From: Lutibacter sp. HS1-25
Lineage (GTDB): Bacteria > Bacteroidota > Bacteroidia > Flavobacteriales > Flavobacteriaceae
Direction of reading: 5' to 3'
Assembly: GCF_004121075.1 (NCBI RefSeq)
Contig: NZ_RHLN01000144.1
Span: 45,086 to 109,085, forward strand
Length of the DNA: 64,000 bases
Notes under the pieces: model-generated
The model's database searches: none
What the model saw: only the letters and a program-made list of their open reading frames with translations
Told to the model about the DNA's origin: nothing
Part shown: positions 37,237 to 46,403 of the stretch, in pieces
How positions within the stretch are numbered: position 1 is the stretch's first letter
Layout: each line of letters begins with the position of its first letter
Program-made: the position numbers and the translations under genes

Positions 37237-37329
37237 ATGAGCATGACTCAAAATTTGGTCGAAAACACCAATGATGATATGCGACTCGAGCTTTTGCGAA
37301 CTGGTGAAGCAATTGCATATGACCGATAA
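37237..37329 (+). CDS. Small ORF of 30 codons before the MFS gene
   Basis: An ATG-initiated frame at 37237 encodes MSMTQNLVENTNDDM followed by RLELLRTGEAIAYDR, ending 21 bp before the transporter start. Its G+C content is higher than the rest of the gap and its codons look gene-like. It matches no family I know. It may be a leader peptide, a microprotein or the tail of a deleted gene. Confidence 0.25.
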   Translation: MSMTQNLVENTNDDMRLELLRTGEAIAYDR

Positions 37330-37350
37330 AAAAACAATAAATATCAACAT

Positions 37351-38733
37351 ATGAAAATTAACACAAAATATATTTACATGATATCCATGGTTTCGGCCAT
37401 GGGCGGGTTGTTATTTGGTTACGATTGGGTTGTTATTGGAGGAGCTAAACCGTTTTATGAACAATTTTTTCACATATCAAATAATCCAAGTATGCAGGGT
37501 TGGGCAATGAGTAGTGCGCTTTTGGGTTGTTTGGTTGGCGCAGCAATATCAGGAATTTTAAGTGATAAATATGGTAGAAAGTTATTGTTAATTATTTCAG
37601 CCTTCTTATTTACTTTATCGGCTATCGGTACGGGCGCTAATTCAAACTTTACAATATTTATTATTTACAGAATTATTGGTGGGGTTGGTATAGGTTTAGC
37701 CTCTAATTTATCACCCATGTATATTGCAGAAATTGCGCCAGCCAATATGCGTGGTCGTCTTGTTTCACTCAATCAATTAACCATCGTTATTGGAATCTTA
37801 GCTGCACAACTCGTAAACTGGCAACTTGCCGAAGCAGTTCCAGAGGGATTTAGTAGTGAAGAAATTTTGAATTCTTGGAATGGACAAACGGGATGGCGCT
37901 ATATGTTTTGGGCAGAAACCATTCCAGCCTTGTTCTTTTTTATTTTAATGTTCTTGGTACCTGAAAGCCCTCGTTGGTTAGCAAAAAATAGTACAAAAGA
38001 ACAGGTAGAAGGTATTTTAACTAAAATAGGAGGAAAAGAATACGCAACCAATGAATATGAAAATATAATTAAAAGCTACAATGCCGATAGTGATAAAGTG
38101 GCTGTTTCCATGCTTAATGAAAGAAAAATTAGGCCTATTTTGGTTTTAGGTGTTGTATTAGCAGTTTTTCAGCAATGGTGTGGCATCAATATCATTTTTA
38201 ACTATGCCGAAGAAATTTTTAAGGCAGCTGGCTTTGGTGTTTCGGATATCCTTTTCAATATTGTCATTACAGGAGCCATAAATTTGATATTTACTTTTGT
38301 AGCGATTTATACGGTTGATAAATTAGGAAGGCGAAAATTAATGTTAATGGGTTCATTAGGTCTTTCGATCATTTATGTTTTAGTGGGAGGAGCTTATTTT
38401 TTAAATATTTCAGGAACGATTTTATTAGTTCTTGTGTTACTTGCTATCGCAATTTATGCTATGTCTTTAGCGCCCATTGTTTGGGTCATTATTTCCGAAA
38501 TATTTCCGAACAAAATTCGTGGTGTGGCTATGGCAATTACAACATTAGCACTCTGGTCGGCCTGTTTTGTTCTCACCTATACCTTTCCATTATTAAATAG
38601 CACATTGGGTGCAGCAGGCACGTTTTGGTTGTATGGAGCTATCTGCTTTTTTGGGTGGTTGTTTGTATATAGAAAACTTCCTGAAACAAAAGGAAAATCC
38701 TTAGAAGAAATTGAAAATGAAATCATTAAATAA
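37351..38733 (+). CDS. MFS sugar:proton symporter (sugar porter family)
   Basis: The 460-residue inner-membrane protein has twelve predicted transmembrane segments and all sugar porter signatures: GGLLFGYDWVVIGGA in helix 1, LSDKYGRKLL and VDKLGRRKL loops, PESPRWL before the central loop, QQWCGINIIFNYAE in helix 7 and PETKGKSLEEIE at the C-terminus. Members import monosaccharides such as xylose, glucose, galactose or arabinose with protons. Here the cargo is probably the monosaccharide released by this cluster. The gene is divergent from an AraC regulator and is followed, after a stop and a 15-bp gap, by the cytosolic DUF5107-TPR gene, so those two are almost certainly cotranscribed. Confidence 0.95.
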   Translation: MKINTKYIYMISMVSAMGGLLFGYDWVVIGGAKPFYEQFFHISNNPSMQGWAMSSALLGCLVGAAISGILSDKYGRKLLLIISAFLFTLSAIGTGANSNFTIFIIYRIIGGVGIGLASNLSPMYIAEIAPANMRGRLVSLNQLTIVIGILAAQLVNWQLAEAVPEGFSSEEILNSWNGQTGWRYMFWAETIPALFFFILMFLVPESPRWLAKNSTKEQVEGILTKIGGKEYATNEYENIIKSYNADSDKVAVSMLNERKIRPILVLGVVLAVFQQWCGINIIFNYAEEIFKAAGFGVSDILFNIVITGAINLIFTFVAIYTVDKLGRRKLMLMGSLGLSIIYVLVGGAYFLNISGTILLVLVLLAIAIYAMSLAPIVWVIISEIFPNKIRGVAMAITTLALWSACFVLTYTFPLLNSTLGAAGTFWLYGAICFFGWLFVYRKLPETKGKSLEEIENEIIK

Positions 38734-38748
38734 TTGAGGTTAATTAAT

Positions 38749-41700
38749 ATGAGTGAGACTGTAAAAGCTTGGAAAGAAAAAGTAGTAATTCCTACTTATG
38801 AAGTAGGTGAACCTGAAAAGAATCCAATTTTTTTAGAAAAACGAGTGTATCAAGGTAGCAGCGGGTCTGTTTACCCACATCCAGTTATTGAAAAAATTTG
38901 CGATGAAAAAGTAGATAAAATATGGAATGCCGTTTTTATTGAAAATAAGTACATAAAAATAATGGTTTTACCTGAGCTTGGTGGCCGTATTCAAATGGCG
39001 TATGACAAAATAAAAAAGCGCCACTTTGTATACTATAATCAAGTAATTAAACCTGCTCTTGTAGGGCTCACTGGCCCTTGGATCTCTGGGGGTATCGAAT
39101 TCAATTGGCCACAACATCACCGTCCATCAACTTATGACCCTGTAGATTCCTTAATTGAAGAAAATCAAGATGGTAGTGTAACTGTTTGGTGTAGTGAAGT
39201 AGAACGTATGTTTCGTACCAAAGGGATGGCAGGATTTACCTTGTATCCAGATAAAGCTTATTTAGAAATTAAAGTAAAATTGTTTAACAGAACTCCGCAT
39301 CCCCAAACTTTTTTATGGTGGGCTAACCCTGCCGTTGCGGTAAACGACCATTATCAATCGGTATTTCCACCAGATGTTAATGCCGTTTTTGATCATGGAA
39401 AGCGAGATGTTTCCGATTTCCCAATTGCAACTGGAACCTACTATAAAATGGATTATTCGCCAGGAACTGATATTTCTAGATATAAAAATATTCCAGTTCC
39501 TACATCATACATGGCCATTAAGTCGGAGTACAATTTTGTAGGTGGTTATGAAAATGATACAAAAGGGGGCTTACTTCACGTTGCTGATCATCATCAATCA
39601 CCTGGAAAAAAACAATGGACATGGGGTAATGGTGATTTTGGCTATGCATGGGATCGAAATTTAACAGATGAAGATGGACCGTATATTGAATTAATGTGTG
39701 GTGTTTATACTGATAATCAACCCGATTTTAGTTGGTTACAACCCTATGAAGAAAAGAGTTTTAAACAATATTTTATGCCATATCGTGACTTGGGAGTTGT
39801 TAAAAACGCTACTAAAGATGCCATGTTGAACTTGAGTATAGAAAATGAAAAGGTATTACTTGAAATTTACACGACATCGGAATATAAAAAGGCAAAGGTT
39901 GTAGTCCTGTCAAAAGATAAAACTGTTTTTGAAGAAATTGTAGATTTTTCTCCCGAAATGAGTTTTGAAAAAGAAGTGGTTGGGGATATTGATTTTGAGG
40001 ATATTTATGTTAAGCTAACCAATAAGGAAAATGTTATTTTGGTAGATTGGCATAAAAAAAAGGAGGAGCAAAAAACCATCCCAGATCCCGCTAAACCAGC
40101 TAAAGATCCAGAAGAAGTTGAGTCTATAGAACAGCTTTATTTAAGAGGTTTGCATTTAGAGCAATATCGACATGCTACTTACAACCCAACCGACTATTAT
40201 CTAGAGGCTTTAAAAAGAGAGCCTTCAGATGTGCGTAATAACAACGCCATGGGATTGTGGTACTTGAAAAGGGGGCAATTAACAAAAGCAGAACCTTTTT
40301 TTAGAAAAGCCATTGAAACATTGATGGAACGAAATCCCAATCCTTATGATGGCGAACCTCTCTATAATTTAGGCCTGTGTTTGTGGTTCCAAAATAAAAT
40401 AACTGAAGCGTATGATTATTTTTTTAAATCTACCTGGAATGGCGCTTGGCAAGATAGTGGATTCTTTCATTGTGCAAAGATTGACACCTTAAATGGAAAC
40501 TTTAATAGGGCGCTAGAAATTATTGATCGCTCACTATGGAAAAATTGGCAGAACCAAAAGGCAAGACATTTAAAAATTGTCCTTTTACGTAAAACAAATC
40601 AAACGCAAAAGGCATTAGATTTAATTGAGGAGTCATTAATGTCTGACCCCTTTAACTTTGGTGCTATATATGAAAAATATCTTTTGCTTAATGATGAACG
40701 AATGCTTCAAGAGCTAAAAGATTTAATGAGAGGTAATGTACATAATTACATAGAATTTTCTTTAGATTATGCCGCTGCTGGATGTTATCAAGAGGCTTTG
40801 GATTTCATCAACTTATATCTTCAAGAAACCCAAAAGGTGTATCCTACCGCGCAGTATTTTAAAGGTTATTATCTGTTGCAATTAGGAGAAGTAGATGAGG
40901 CCCAAAATAATTTTAACTTAGCATCTAATTTGGCTCCCGATTTTTGTTTTCCTCACCGTTTAGAAGAATTGATGGTGCTCAAAAAAGCGGTTGAAATGAA
41001 TCCATCAGATGCAAAGGCATGGTATTATTTAGGCAATTATTGGTATGGTGCAAGGCAGCATGAAGATGCCATTTTTTGCTGGGAAAAATCAAAAAATATT
41101 GATGATACATTTTCAACAGTCCATCGCAATTTAGCTTTGGGATATTATAATAAACAGCACAATGCTATCAATGCAAAGTCAGCATTGGAGAGGGCGTTTG
41201 AGTTGAATCCTAATGATGCTCGAGTTTTAATGGAATTGGACCAATTGTACAAGAAATTAAATATTAAGCCTGCCATTCGATTGTCAATTTTAGAAAAACA
41301 TCCTGATTTGGTTGATTTTAGAGATGATTTGTACTTGGAGCATCTAACATTGTTGAATTTTCTTGGCGAAGAGGAAAAGGCATTGAATTTAATAATGAAG
41401 CGTCAATTTCACCCCTGGGAAGGTGGAGAAGGAAAAGTTCCTGGTCAATATTTATACAGTCATGTATCCTTAGCCAAAAAAAGCATTGCAGGAGGTGAAT
41501 ATAAAAAAGCAATTAATCATTTAAATGAAACGTTTCATTATCCGCATAATTTAGGTGAAGGAAAAATTTATGGTGCTCAAGAAAACGATTTCAATTTTTG
41601 GTTAGGTTGCGCCTATGAGGGTTTAGGTAATCATGAAAAGGCAATTTTAGAGTGGGAAAAAGCGTCTTCAGGATTATCTGAACCAGCGGCTGCAATGTAT

Positions 41701-42060
41701 TACAATGATCAGCAACCTGATAAAATTTTCTATCAAGGCTTAGCTTTAATTAAATTAAACCGTGAAATTGAAGCTCACGAACGTTTCAATAAATTATTGG
41801 AGTTTGGTAAAACGCAATTAGAAATACCCTTTAAAATGGATTATTTTGCAGTATCGCTTCCAGACTTATTGATTTTTGAAGATGATTTGCAATTAAGACA
41901 CGAACAGTATTGTCATTATTTAATAGGTCTTGGAAATTTAGGTTTAGGGAACATGCAAAAGGCTATTGAGGAATTTGAACTAATTTTGAATCAAAATAAA
42001 TATCATTTGGGAGCTAAAACGCACTTAGATTATTGCAATCTCTATTGTAATATTTTTTAG
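38749..42060 (+). CDS. DUF5107 and TPR-repeat cytosolic protein
   Basis: The protein is about 1103 residues from ATG 38749; a TTG at 38734 directly after the MFS stop is an unlikely start. It has no signal peptide. The N-terminal 350 residues match DUF5107 (MVLPELGGRIQMAYDK, GPWISGGIEFNWPQHHRPSTYDPVD, WWANPAVAVND), which looks like a mutarotase-like beta-sandwich. The remainder, after a Pro/Lys-rich linker (PDPAKPAKDPEE), is a series of TPR-like helical repeats (NAMGLWYLKRGQLTKAEPFF, AWYYLGNYWYGARQHEDAI). Biochemical function is unknown to me. Coupling to a sugar transporter and absence of export suggest an intracellular oligosaccharide-processing or sugar-recognition role. The long TPR array implies a protein scaffold. 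Confidence 0.85.
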   Translation: MSETVKAWKEKVVIPTYEVGEPEKNPIFLEKRVYQGSSGSVYPHPVIEKICDEKVDKIWNAVFIENKYIKIMVLPELGGRIQMAYDKIKKRHFVYYNQVIKPALVGLTGPWISGGIEFNWPQHHRPSTYDPVDSLIEENQDGSVTVWCSEVERMFRTKGMAGFTLYPDKAYLEIKVKLFNRTPHPQTFLWWANPAVAVNDHYQSVFPPDVNAVFDHGKRDVSDFPIATGTYYKMDYSPGTDISRYKNIPVPTSYMAIKSEYNFVGGYENDTKGGLLHVADHHQSPGKKQWTWGNGDFGYAWDRNLTDEDGPYIELMCGVYTDNQPDFSWLQPYEEKSFKQYFMPYRDLGVVKNATKDAMLNLSIENEKVLLEIYTTSEYKKAKVVVLSKDKTVFEEIVDFSPEMSFEKEVVGDIDFEDIYVKLTNKENVILVDWHKKKEEQKTIPDPAKPAKDPEEVESIEQLYLRGLHLEQYRHATYNPTDYYLEALKREPSDVRNNNAMGLWYLKRGQLTKAEPFFRKAIETLMERNPNPYDGEPLYNLGLCLWFQNKITEAYDYFFKSTWNGAWQDSGFFHCAKIDTLNGNFNRALEIIDRSLWKNWQNQKARHLKIVLLRKTNQTQKALDLIEESLMSDPFNFGAIYEKYLLLNDERMLQELKDLMRGNVHNYIEFSLDYAAAGCYQEALDFINLYLQETQKVYPTAQYFKGYYLLQLGEVDEAQNNFNLASNLAPDFCFPHRLEELMVLKKAVEMNPSDAKAWYYLGNYWYGARQHEDAIFCWEKSKNIDDTFSTVHRNLALGYYNKQHNAINAKSALERAFELNPNDARVLMELDQLYKKLNIKPAIRLSILEKHPDLVDFRDDLYLEHLTLLNFLGEEEKALNLIMKRQFHPWEGGEGKVPGQYLYSHVSLAKKSIAGGEYKKAINHLNETFHYPHNLGEGKIYGAQENDFNFWLGCAYEGLGNHEKAILEWEKASSGLSEPAAAMYYNDQQPDKIFYQGLALIKLNREIEAHERFNKLLEFGKTQLEIPFKMDYFAVSLPDLLIFEDDLQLRHEQYCHYLIGLGNLGLGNMQKAIEEFELILNQNKYHLGAKTHLDYCNLYCNIF

Positions 42061-42125
42061 AATGTGTTTCATTTTAGTGTTTCAAAAGTCTAAATAATAA
42101 CAAATTATATCAAAACTAAGCAAAA

Positions 42126-44438
42126 ATGAAAAAAGTATTAACTGTTTGTTTTTTATGTTTTTACGTCGCAATAACTGCTCAAGATATTATAAACCTAAAA
42201 TGCGAAGGACAAACAAATCCTGTAGGAATTACCAAAACGCATCCCAGTTTTAGCTGGACATTTGTAGGAGATAAAACAAGTCCAGAACAAGGAGGTTTTC
42301 GGATTATGATAGCAACAAGTATTGAAAAACTTCAATATCCTGATTTGTGGGATACAGGTCCAACAAGTAAATCTCAAGCTGGTCCTTATCAATATCTTGG
42401 AGAACCATTAAAGTCTGGACAAAAAGTATATTGGAGAGTAACGGTTTGGGGAAATAATAGAGGGGTTAAACATAGTGAGCCTTCTTGGTTTGTAATGGGT
42501 GATATTAAAAATCCTGAAAAATCATTTATACCCCCTGTTTTTGAACAAAAAAAAGGGGTAGTAAAAATTACTTTAAACCCAAAAGATAATGGTCGGGTTT
42601 TTGAAGGAATTGGAGGCGTTAGTGCGGGTGCTTCTACCGATTTATTATATGACTATAAAGACCCATACCGAAGTCAAATTTTAGATTTGTTGTTTAAACC
42701 TAAGTTTGGGGCTGGTTTTCAGCATCTAAAAGTAGAGATGGGAGGCGGAGAAAATTCAACTTGTGGCTCTGAACCATCTCATGCTATTACTAGAGAGGAA
42801 CTTAAAAATCCTGTATCTAGAGGATATGAATTTTGGCTCATGCGCGAAGCTAAAAACCGAAATAAAGATTTGATTTTGGAATACCTGCCTTGGAGTTTCC
42901 CAGGATATTTGAAAAAGAATATATACACCAAAGAATCTGCTGAGTATTTCGTTTCATTTATGGATGTGGCAAAACGCGATTGGAATTTAGATATGGACTG
43001 GGTAGCTGCTGCCGAAAACGAAAACTATACCGACCGCGATTGGTTGGTGAATGAAGTGAGCCCACTATTGGATGCCCGTGGGTATAAAAATGTGAAAATT
43101 CAAGGACCAGATGATAATAGTGGCGATTGGCAAATTTTTGAAGCCTTTGAGAATGATAAAGAATTTGACAAAGTAATTGAAGCTGCAGGTTACCACTATG
43201 TAACTGGGAGAGAATTTAATGAAAATATGGTAGATGGCCGAGGACGCCCAACAACTGATAAGGCCAAAGCATCGGGCAAACCACTTTGGGCTAGTGAAGA
43301 CTGGAGCTGGACAGGTAAAGACTGGGGTGGAGCAGGGGCACTCAATCTAGCACGTTTATACAACAAATTTTACATTCGAGATAAAATTACCAAAACCCTC
43401 ATTTGGGCACCTATTGGCTCAATATACGAATCGGTTACTTGGGATAAGGCAGGTGCTATGAAGGCTAACAGTCCTTGGAGCGGGTATTATGAAGTATGGC
43501 CTACCATTTGGGCAACGGCGCATACCACACAATTTGCAGAACCTGATAAATGGCAGTATTTGGACAAAGCTTGTGGCTTGTTTGATGCAGCAACTTACAA
43601 AGGAAGTTGTGTTAGTTTAAAAGAAAAAAACAGCGATAATTGGAGTATGATTATTTGTACTGAGGAGGCTGAGACCATAGCGATTAAGATTGAAAAAGGC
43701 TTGTCGGATAAATTGGTTACAGTTTGGAAATCAGATGAAAATAATCAGTTTGTTCAGCAAGAAAGTATCCTCCCTAAAAAAGGAAAGTTTGTAATAAGTC
43801 TGGATCCTAAGTGCATCTATTCATTGACGACCACTTTAGGTCAGCAAAAAGGATATTATGAAATTCCTAATGAAACGGCTTTCCCTTTTCCTTATAGTGA
43901 AGATTATGAAAATAGAAAAGTGGGGGATTTACCTAAATATCATTCAGACCAAACAGGGAGTTTTGAAATCGCAAAAAAAGAAGACGGAACAAATTGTTTG
44001 AAACAAATTAATCCAGAGCAAGGTTACGACTGGATGCGTGTCTATCGTAAGTCAAATATTAAACCTAATACCTTAGTTGGTGATATAAATTGGAAAGATT
44101 TTACTTGTAGCGTTGATGTATTCATCGATGGAGGTGATGTTGAATTAGGAGGAAGAGTACAAGGCAGTTATTTAAAAGGACATCGTTTGATGCTTGAAAA
44201 AAATGGAAACTGGAAACTGGTTTTCGATAAAACAACCTTGGCCTCAGGTAGTATTCAAAATTTTGACGGAAGTATTTGGCACAATATAAAGCTTAGCTTC
44301 AAAGAAAAAGAGATTAAAGTATTTGTGGATAATCAATTATTAAGAGAAGTAAGCCACAAAAATGGTAACGGATATGTGATGTTAGGGAGTTCTTATAATA
44401 TTAACCTTTTTGATAATCTAAAAGTTTACAAAGAATAG
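42126..44438 (+). CDS. GH59-like galactosidase fused to a rhamnosidase-type Ig domain
   Basis: The 770-residue protein has a signal peptide (to about ITAQ). Residues 20-120 look like the N-terminal Ig/Fn3 domain of GH78 (LKCEGQTNPVGITKTHPSFSW, SGQKVYWRVTVWG). From about 140 it matches the galactocerebrosidase family GH59: RVFEGIGGVSAGAS, YRSQILDLLFKPKFGAGFQHLK and EPSHAI. The likely acid/base is Glu299 in AENENY and the nucleophile Glu391 in LWASEDWSW. The last 180 residues form a lectin-like LamG domain (FPFPYSEDYENRKVGDLP), as in GH59. GH59 enzymes release beta-galactose, so a galactosyl or related branch on the rhamnose polymer is the likely target. The Ig domain is normally tied to rhamnosidases, making this an unusual architecture. 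Confidence 0.85.
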   Translation: MKKVLTVCFLCFYVAITAQDIINLKCEGQTNPVGITKTHPSFSWTFVGDKTSPEQGGFRIMIATSIEKLQYPDLWDTGPTSKSQAGPYQYLGEPLKSGQKVYWRVTVWGNNRGVKHSEPSWFVMGDIKNPEKSFIPPVFEQKKGVVKITLNPKDNGRVFEGIGGVSAGASTDLLYDYKDPYRSQILDLLFKPKFGAGFQHLKVEMGGGENSTCGSEPSHAITREELKNPVSRGYEFWLMREAKNRNKDLILEYLPWSFPGYLKKNIYTKESAEYFVSFMDVAKRDWNLDMDWVAAAENENYTDRDWLVNEVSPLLDARGYKNVKIQGPDDNSGDWQIFEAFENDKEFDKVIEAAGYHYVTGREFNENMVDGRGRPTTDKAKASGKPLWASEDWSWTGKDWGGAGALNLARLYNKFYIRDKITKTLIWAPIGSIYESVTWDKAGAMKANSPWSGYYEVWPTIWATAHTTQFAEPDKWQYLDKACGLFDAATYKGSCVSLKEKNSDNWSMIICTEEAETIAIKIEKGLSDKLVTVWKSDENNQFVQQESILPKKGKFVISLDPKCIYSLTTTLGQQKGYYEIPNETAFPFPYSEDYENRKVGDLPKYHSDQTGSFEIAKKEDGTNCLKQINPEQGYDWMRVYRKSNIKPNTLVGDINWKDFTCSVDVFIDGGDVELGGRVQGSYLKGHRLMLEKNGNWKLVFDKTTLASGSIQNFDGSIWHNIKLSFKEKEIKVFVDNQLLREVSHKNGNGYVMLGSSYNINLFDNLKVYKE

Positions 44439-44450
44439 CATCCGTATTTT

Positions 44451-46376
44451 ATGCAACGACGCCAATTTATACAGCTTTCAACATTTACCAGTTTGGGACT
44501 ATCCCTTTCTGGCTGTAGTTTTTTAAAAAGTAATTATGGAAATTTTTATAATAGCCATTCTTATGAATTTAAAAAGCTAGTCTTCGATTTGTTAAAAGAT
44601 TGGTGCGATGGTATACTCAAAACACAAATTTTAAATCCTTCAAATCCTCAATTACACGGTCTGTTAGATTGTCCGGCCTGTGACCATCATCATCCTCGCA
44701 GTATGGATGCGGTGTATCCTTTATTTTTTATGGCAAAAGCTACTGGAGAAAAAAAGTATAGCGAGGCAGGAATTGCTGCATTTGAGTGGGGAGCAAACGT
44801 AACTCGGGATGATGGTGCATGGACGAATGAATTAAACCCAAAATCTTGGGATGGTACAACGGTTTTTGGTGCCATTGCCTTAGCAGAAACTTTAAAATAT
44901 CACGGTGATTTACTTGATGATGAAAAGCGAAAGCAATGGTATAAGCGATTAGAATCAGCAGCCGATTTTGTTTACCGTCGTTTTCCGGTTATTGGTAATG
45001 CCAATATTAATTATGGAGCAACAACGATATACGCATTAAACTTAATTGGGAAACTTATTGATAAGCCCGAGTATGTTAAGCAAAGTAAAGAGTTGGCAAA
45101 CCAAATAAAAAGTTTTTTTACCACCCCAAATGCTTTTTTATATGGCGAAAAACAAGGTCCAGATAAAACCATCAAAAGTCCAAAAGGATTATTTGCTATT
45201 GATTTGGGGTATAATTTAGAAGAGTCATTAAATAGTTTGGTATTGTATGCTTTGGAAGAAAAGGATGAGGAATTATTAGTATTGGTAAAAAAATCTTTAG
45301 AAACACATCTTGAATTTATAATTCCCGATGGAGGCTTAGACAATAGTTTTGGAAATAGAATGTACAAATGGAGTTATTGGGGTAGCCGAACAAGTGATGG
45401 GATGCAACCAGCATTTGGTTTCATGGCAAAGTATAATCCCGCTTTTGGAACTGCTGCTTTTAAAAATGCAGAACTGTTAATGCAATGTACACATAACGGA
45501 TTATTAAACGGTGGTTTACATTATAATTCACACAATGTTAAACCATGTGTCCATCACACTTTTGAACATGCAAAGCCTTTAGCATTCTTGCTTGATCATT
45601 GGGAAAGTTTACCTGAAATTAGCAACACAATGCCACTTCCTAGAGCAATTGCTGACGGGCTTAAATATTATAAAGAATTAGATGTAACCTTATTTGCTCG
45701 GGGTGATTGGCGTGGAACTGTCTCTGCTTATGATGCTGAATATAATTTACAAAATGATTGCAGGCAGGCTACCGGAGCATCTCTTTCACTGTTATATCAC
45801 AATAAAGTCGGGTTGCTTTGTACTGCAAGTATGGCTGTTTATAAACTGCAAGAAACCGATAATCAACAACCTGCTCCAGAGGAAGATATAGCACTAACAC
45901 CTAGAATTGAAACTTTTGTAAACAATGTTTGGTACACCAACCTGTTTGATTTGGAAGCAATGTATAGTTCATCTGATGAAAATTGGCAAATAACTTGTGA
46001 TGCAAAGGTTCAGTTGAAAAATGAAGCTAGAACAGTAGTTTCAGAAACGGCTTCTAATTTTAATTTAATTTATAAATGTTCCAATCATTTTTTGGAAATT
46101 ATTGCCAATACTCAAGAAGAAATTAACCATATAACAACGTTTGTTTTACCTATTGTATCCCCAAGTAACGAATCTGTCGAACAAATGTCAACAAATGAAA
46201 TAAGAATTATAAAACCAAATGGCACTGTAAAAATTAGCTCTTCCCTACCTTTGCAAATAAAAATCACACCCAAAGGCAGAACCTTTAATATGGTGCCGGG
46301 TGTTGAGGCTATTCCTGTCCTCGTAAATTTTGATAATATTAATAAAGAAGTTAAGATTAAAATTGAAATAGTTTAA
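44451..46376 (+). CDS. Tat-exported lipoprotein, putative toroid-fold glycan-active enzyme
   Basis: The 641-residue protein begins MQRRQFIQLSTF with twin arginines and a lipobox at LSLSGC, so it appears to be a Tat-dependent lipoprotein. The body to about residue 420 is helical and Trp/His-rich, like an (alpha/alpha) toroid: CPACDHHHPRSMDAVYPLFF, GAWTNELNPKSWDGTTVFGA, NYGATTIYALNLIG and SYWGSRTSDGMQPAF. The remainder is a beta-sandwich (TFVNNVWYTNLFDLEAMYSS). This two-domain layout resembles heparinase-type or similar polysaccharide lyases, but I cannot place it in a numbered family. It lies between the GH59-like and GH2 genes (12- and 27-bp gaps), so it is in the operon. A lyase of a divergent ulvan-lyase family is one possibility. 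Confidence 0.7.
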   Translation: MQRRQFIQLSTFTSLGLSLSGCSFLKSNYGNFYNSHSYEFKKLVFDLLKDWCDGILKTQILNPSNPQLHGLLDCPACDHHHPRSMDAVYPLFFMAKATGEKKYSEAGIAAFEWGANVTRDDGAWTNELNPKSWDGTTVFGAIALAETLKYHGDLLDDEKRKQWYKRLESAADFVYRRFPVIGNANINYGATTIYALNLIGKLIDKPEYVKQSKELANQIKSFFTTPNAFLYGEKQGPDKTIKSPKGLFAIDLGYNLEESLNSLVLYALEEKDEELLVLVKKSLETHLEFIIPDGGLDNSFGNRMYKWSYWGSRTSDGMQPAFGFMAKYNPAFGTAAFKNAELLMQCTHNGLLNGGLHYNSHNVKPCVHHTFEHAKPLAFLLDHWESLPEISNTMPLPRAIADGLKYYKELDVTLFARGDWRGTVSAYDAEYNLQNDCRQATGASLSLLYHNKVGLLCTASMAVYKLQETDNQQPAPEEDIALTPRIETFVNNVWYTNLFDLEAMYSSSDENWQITCDAKVQLKNEARTVVSETASNFNLIYKCSNHFLEIIANTQEEINHITTFVLPIVSPSNESVEQMSTNEIRIIKPNGTVKISSSLPLQIKITPKGRTFNMVPGVEAIPVLVNFDNINKEVKIKIEIV

Positions 46377-46403
46377 CCAATATTGAAAATAAATAAAATA
46401 AAA

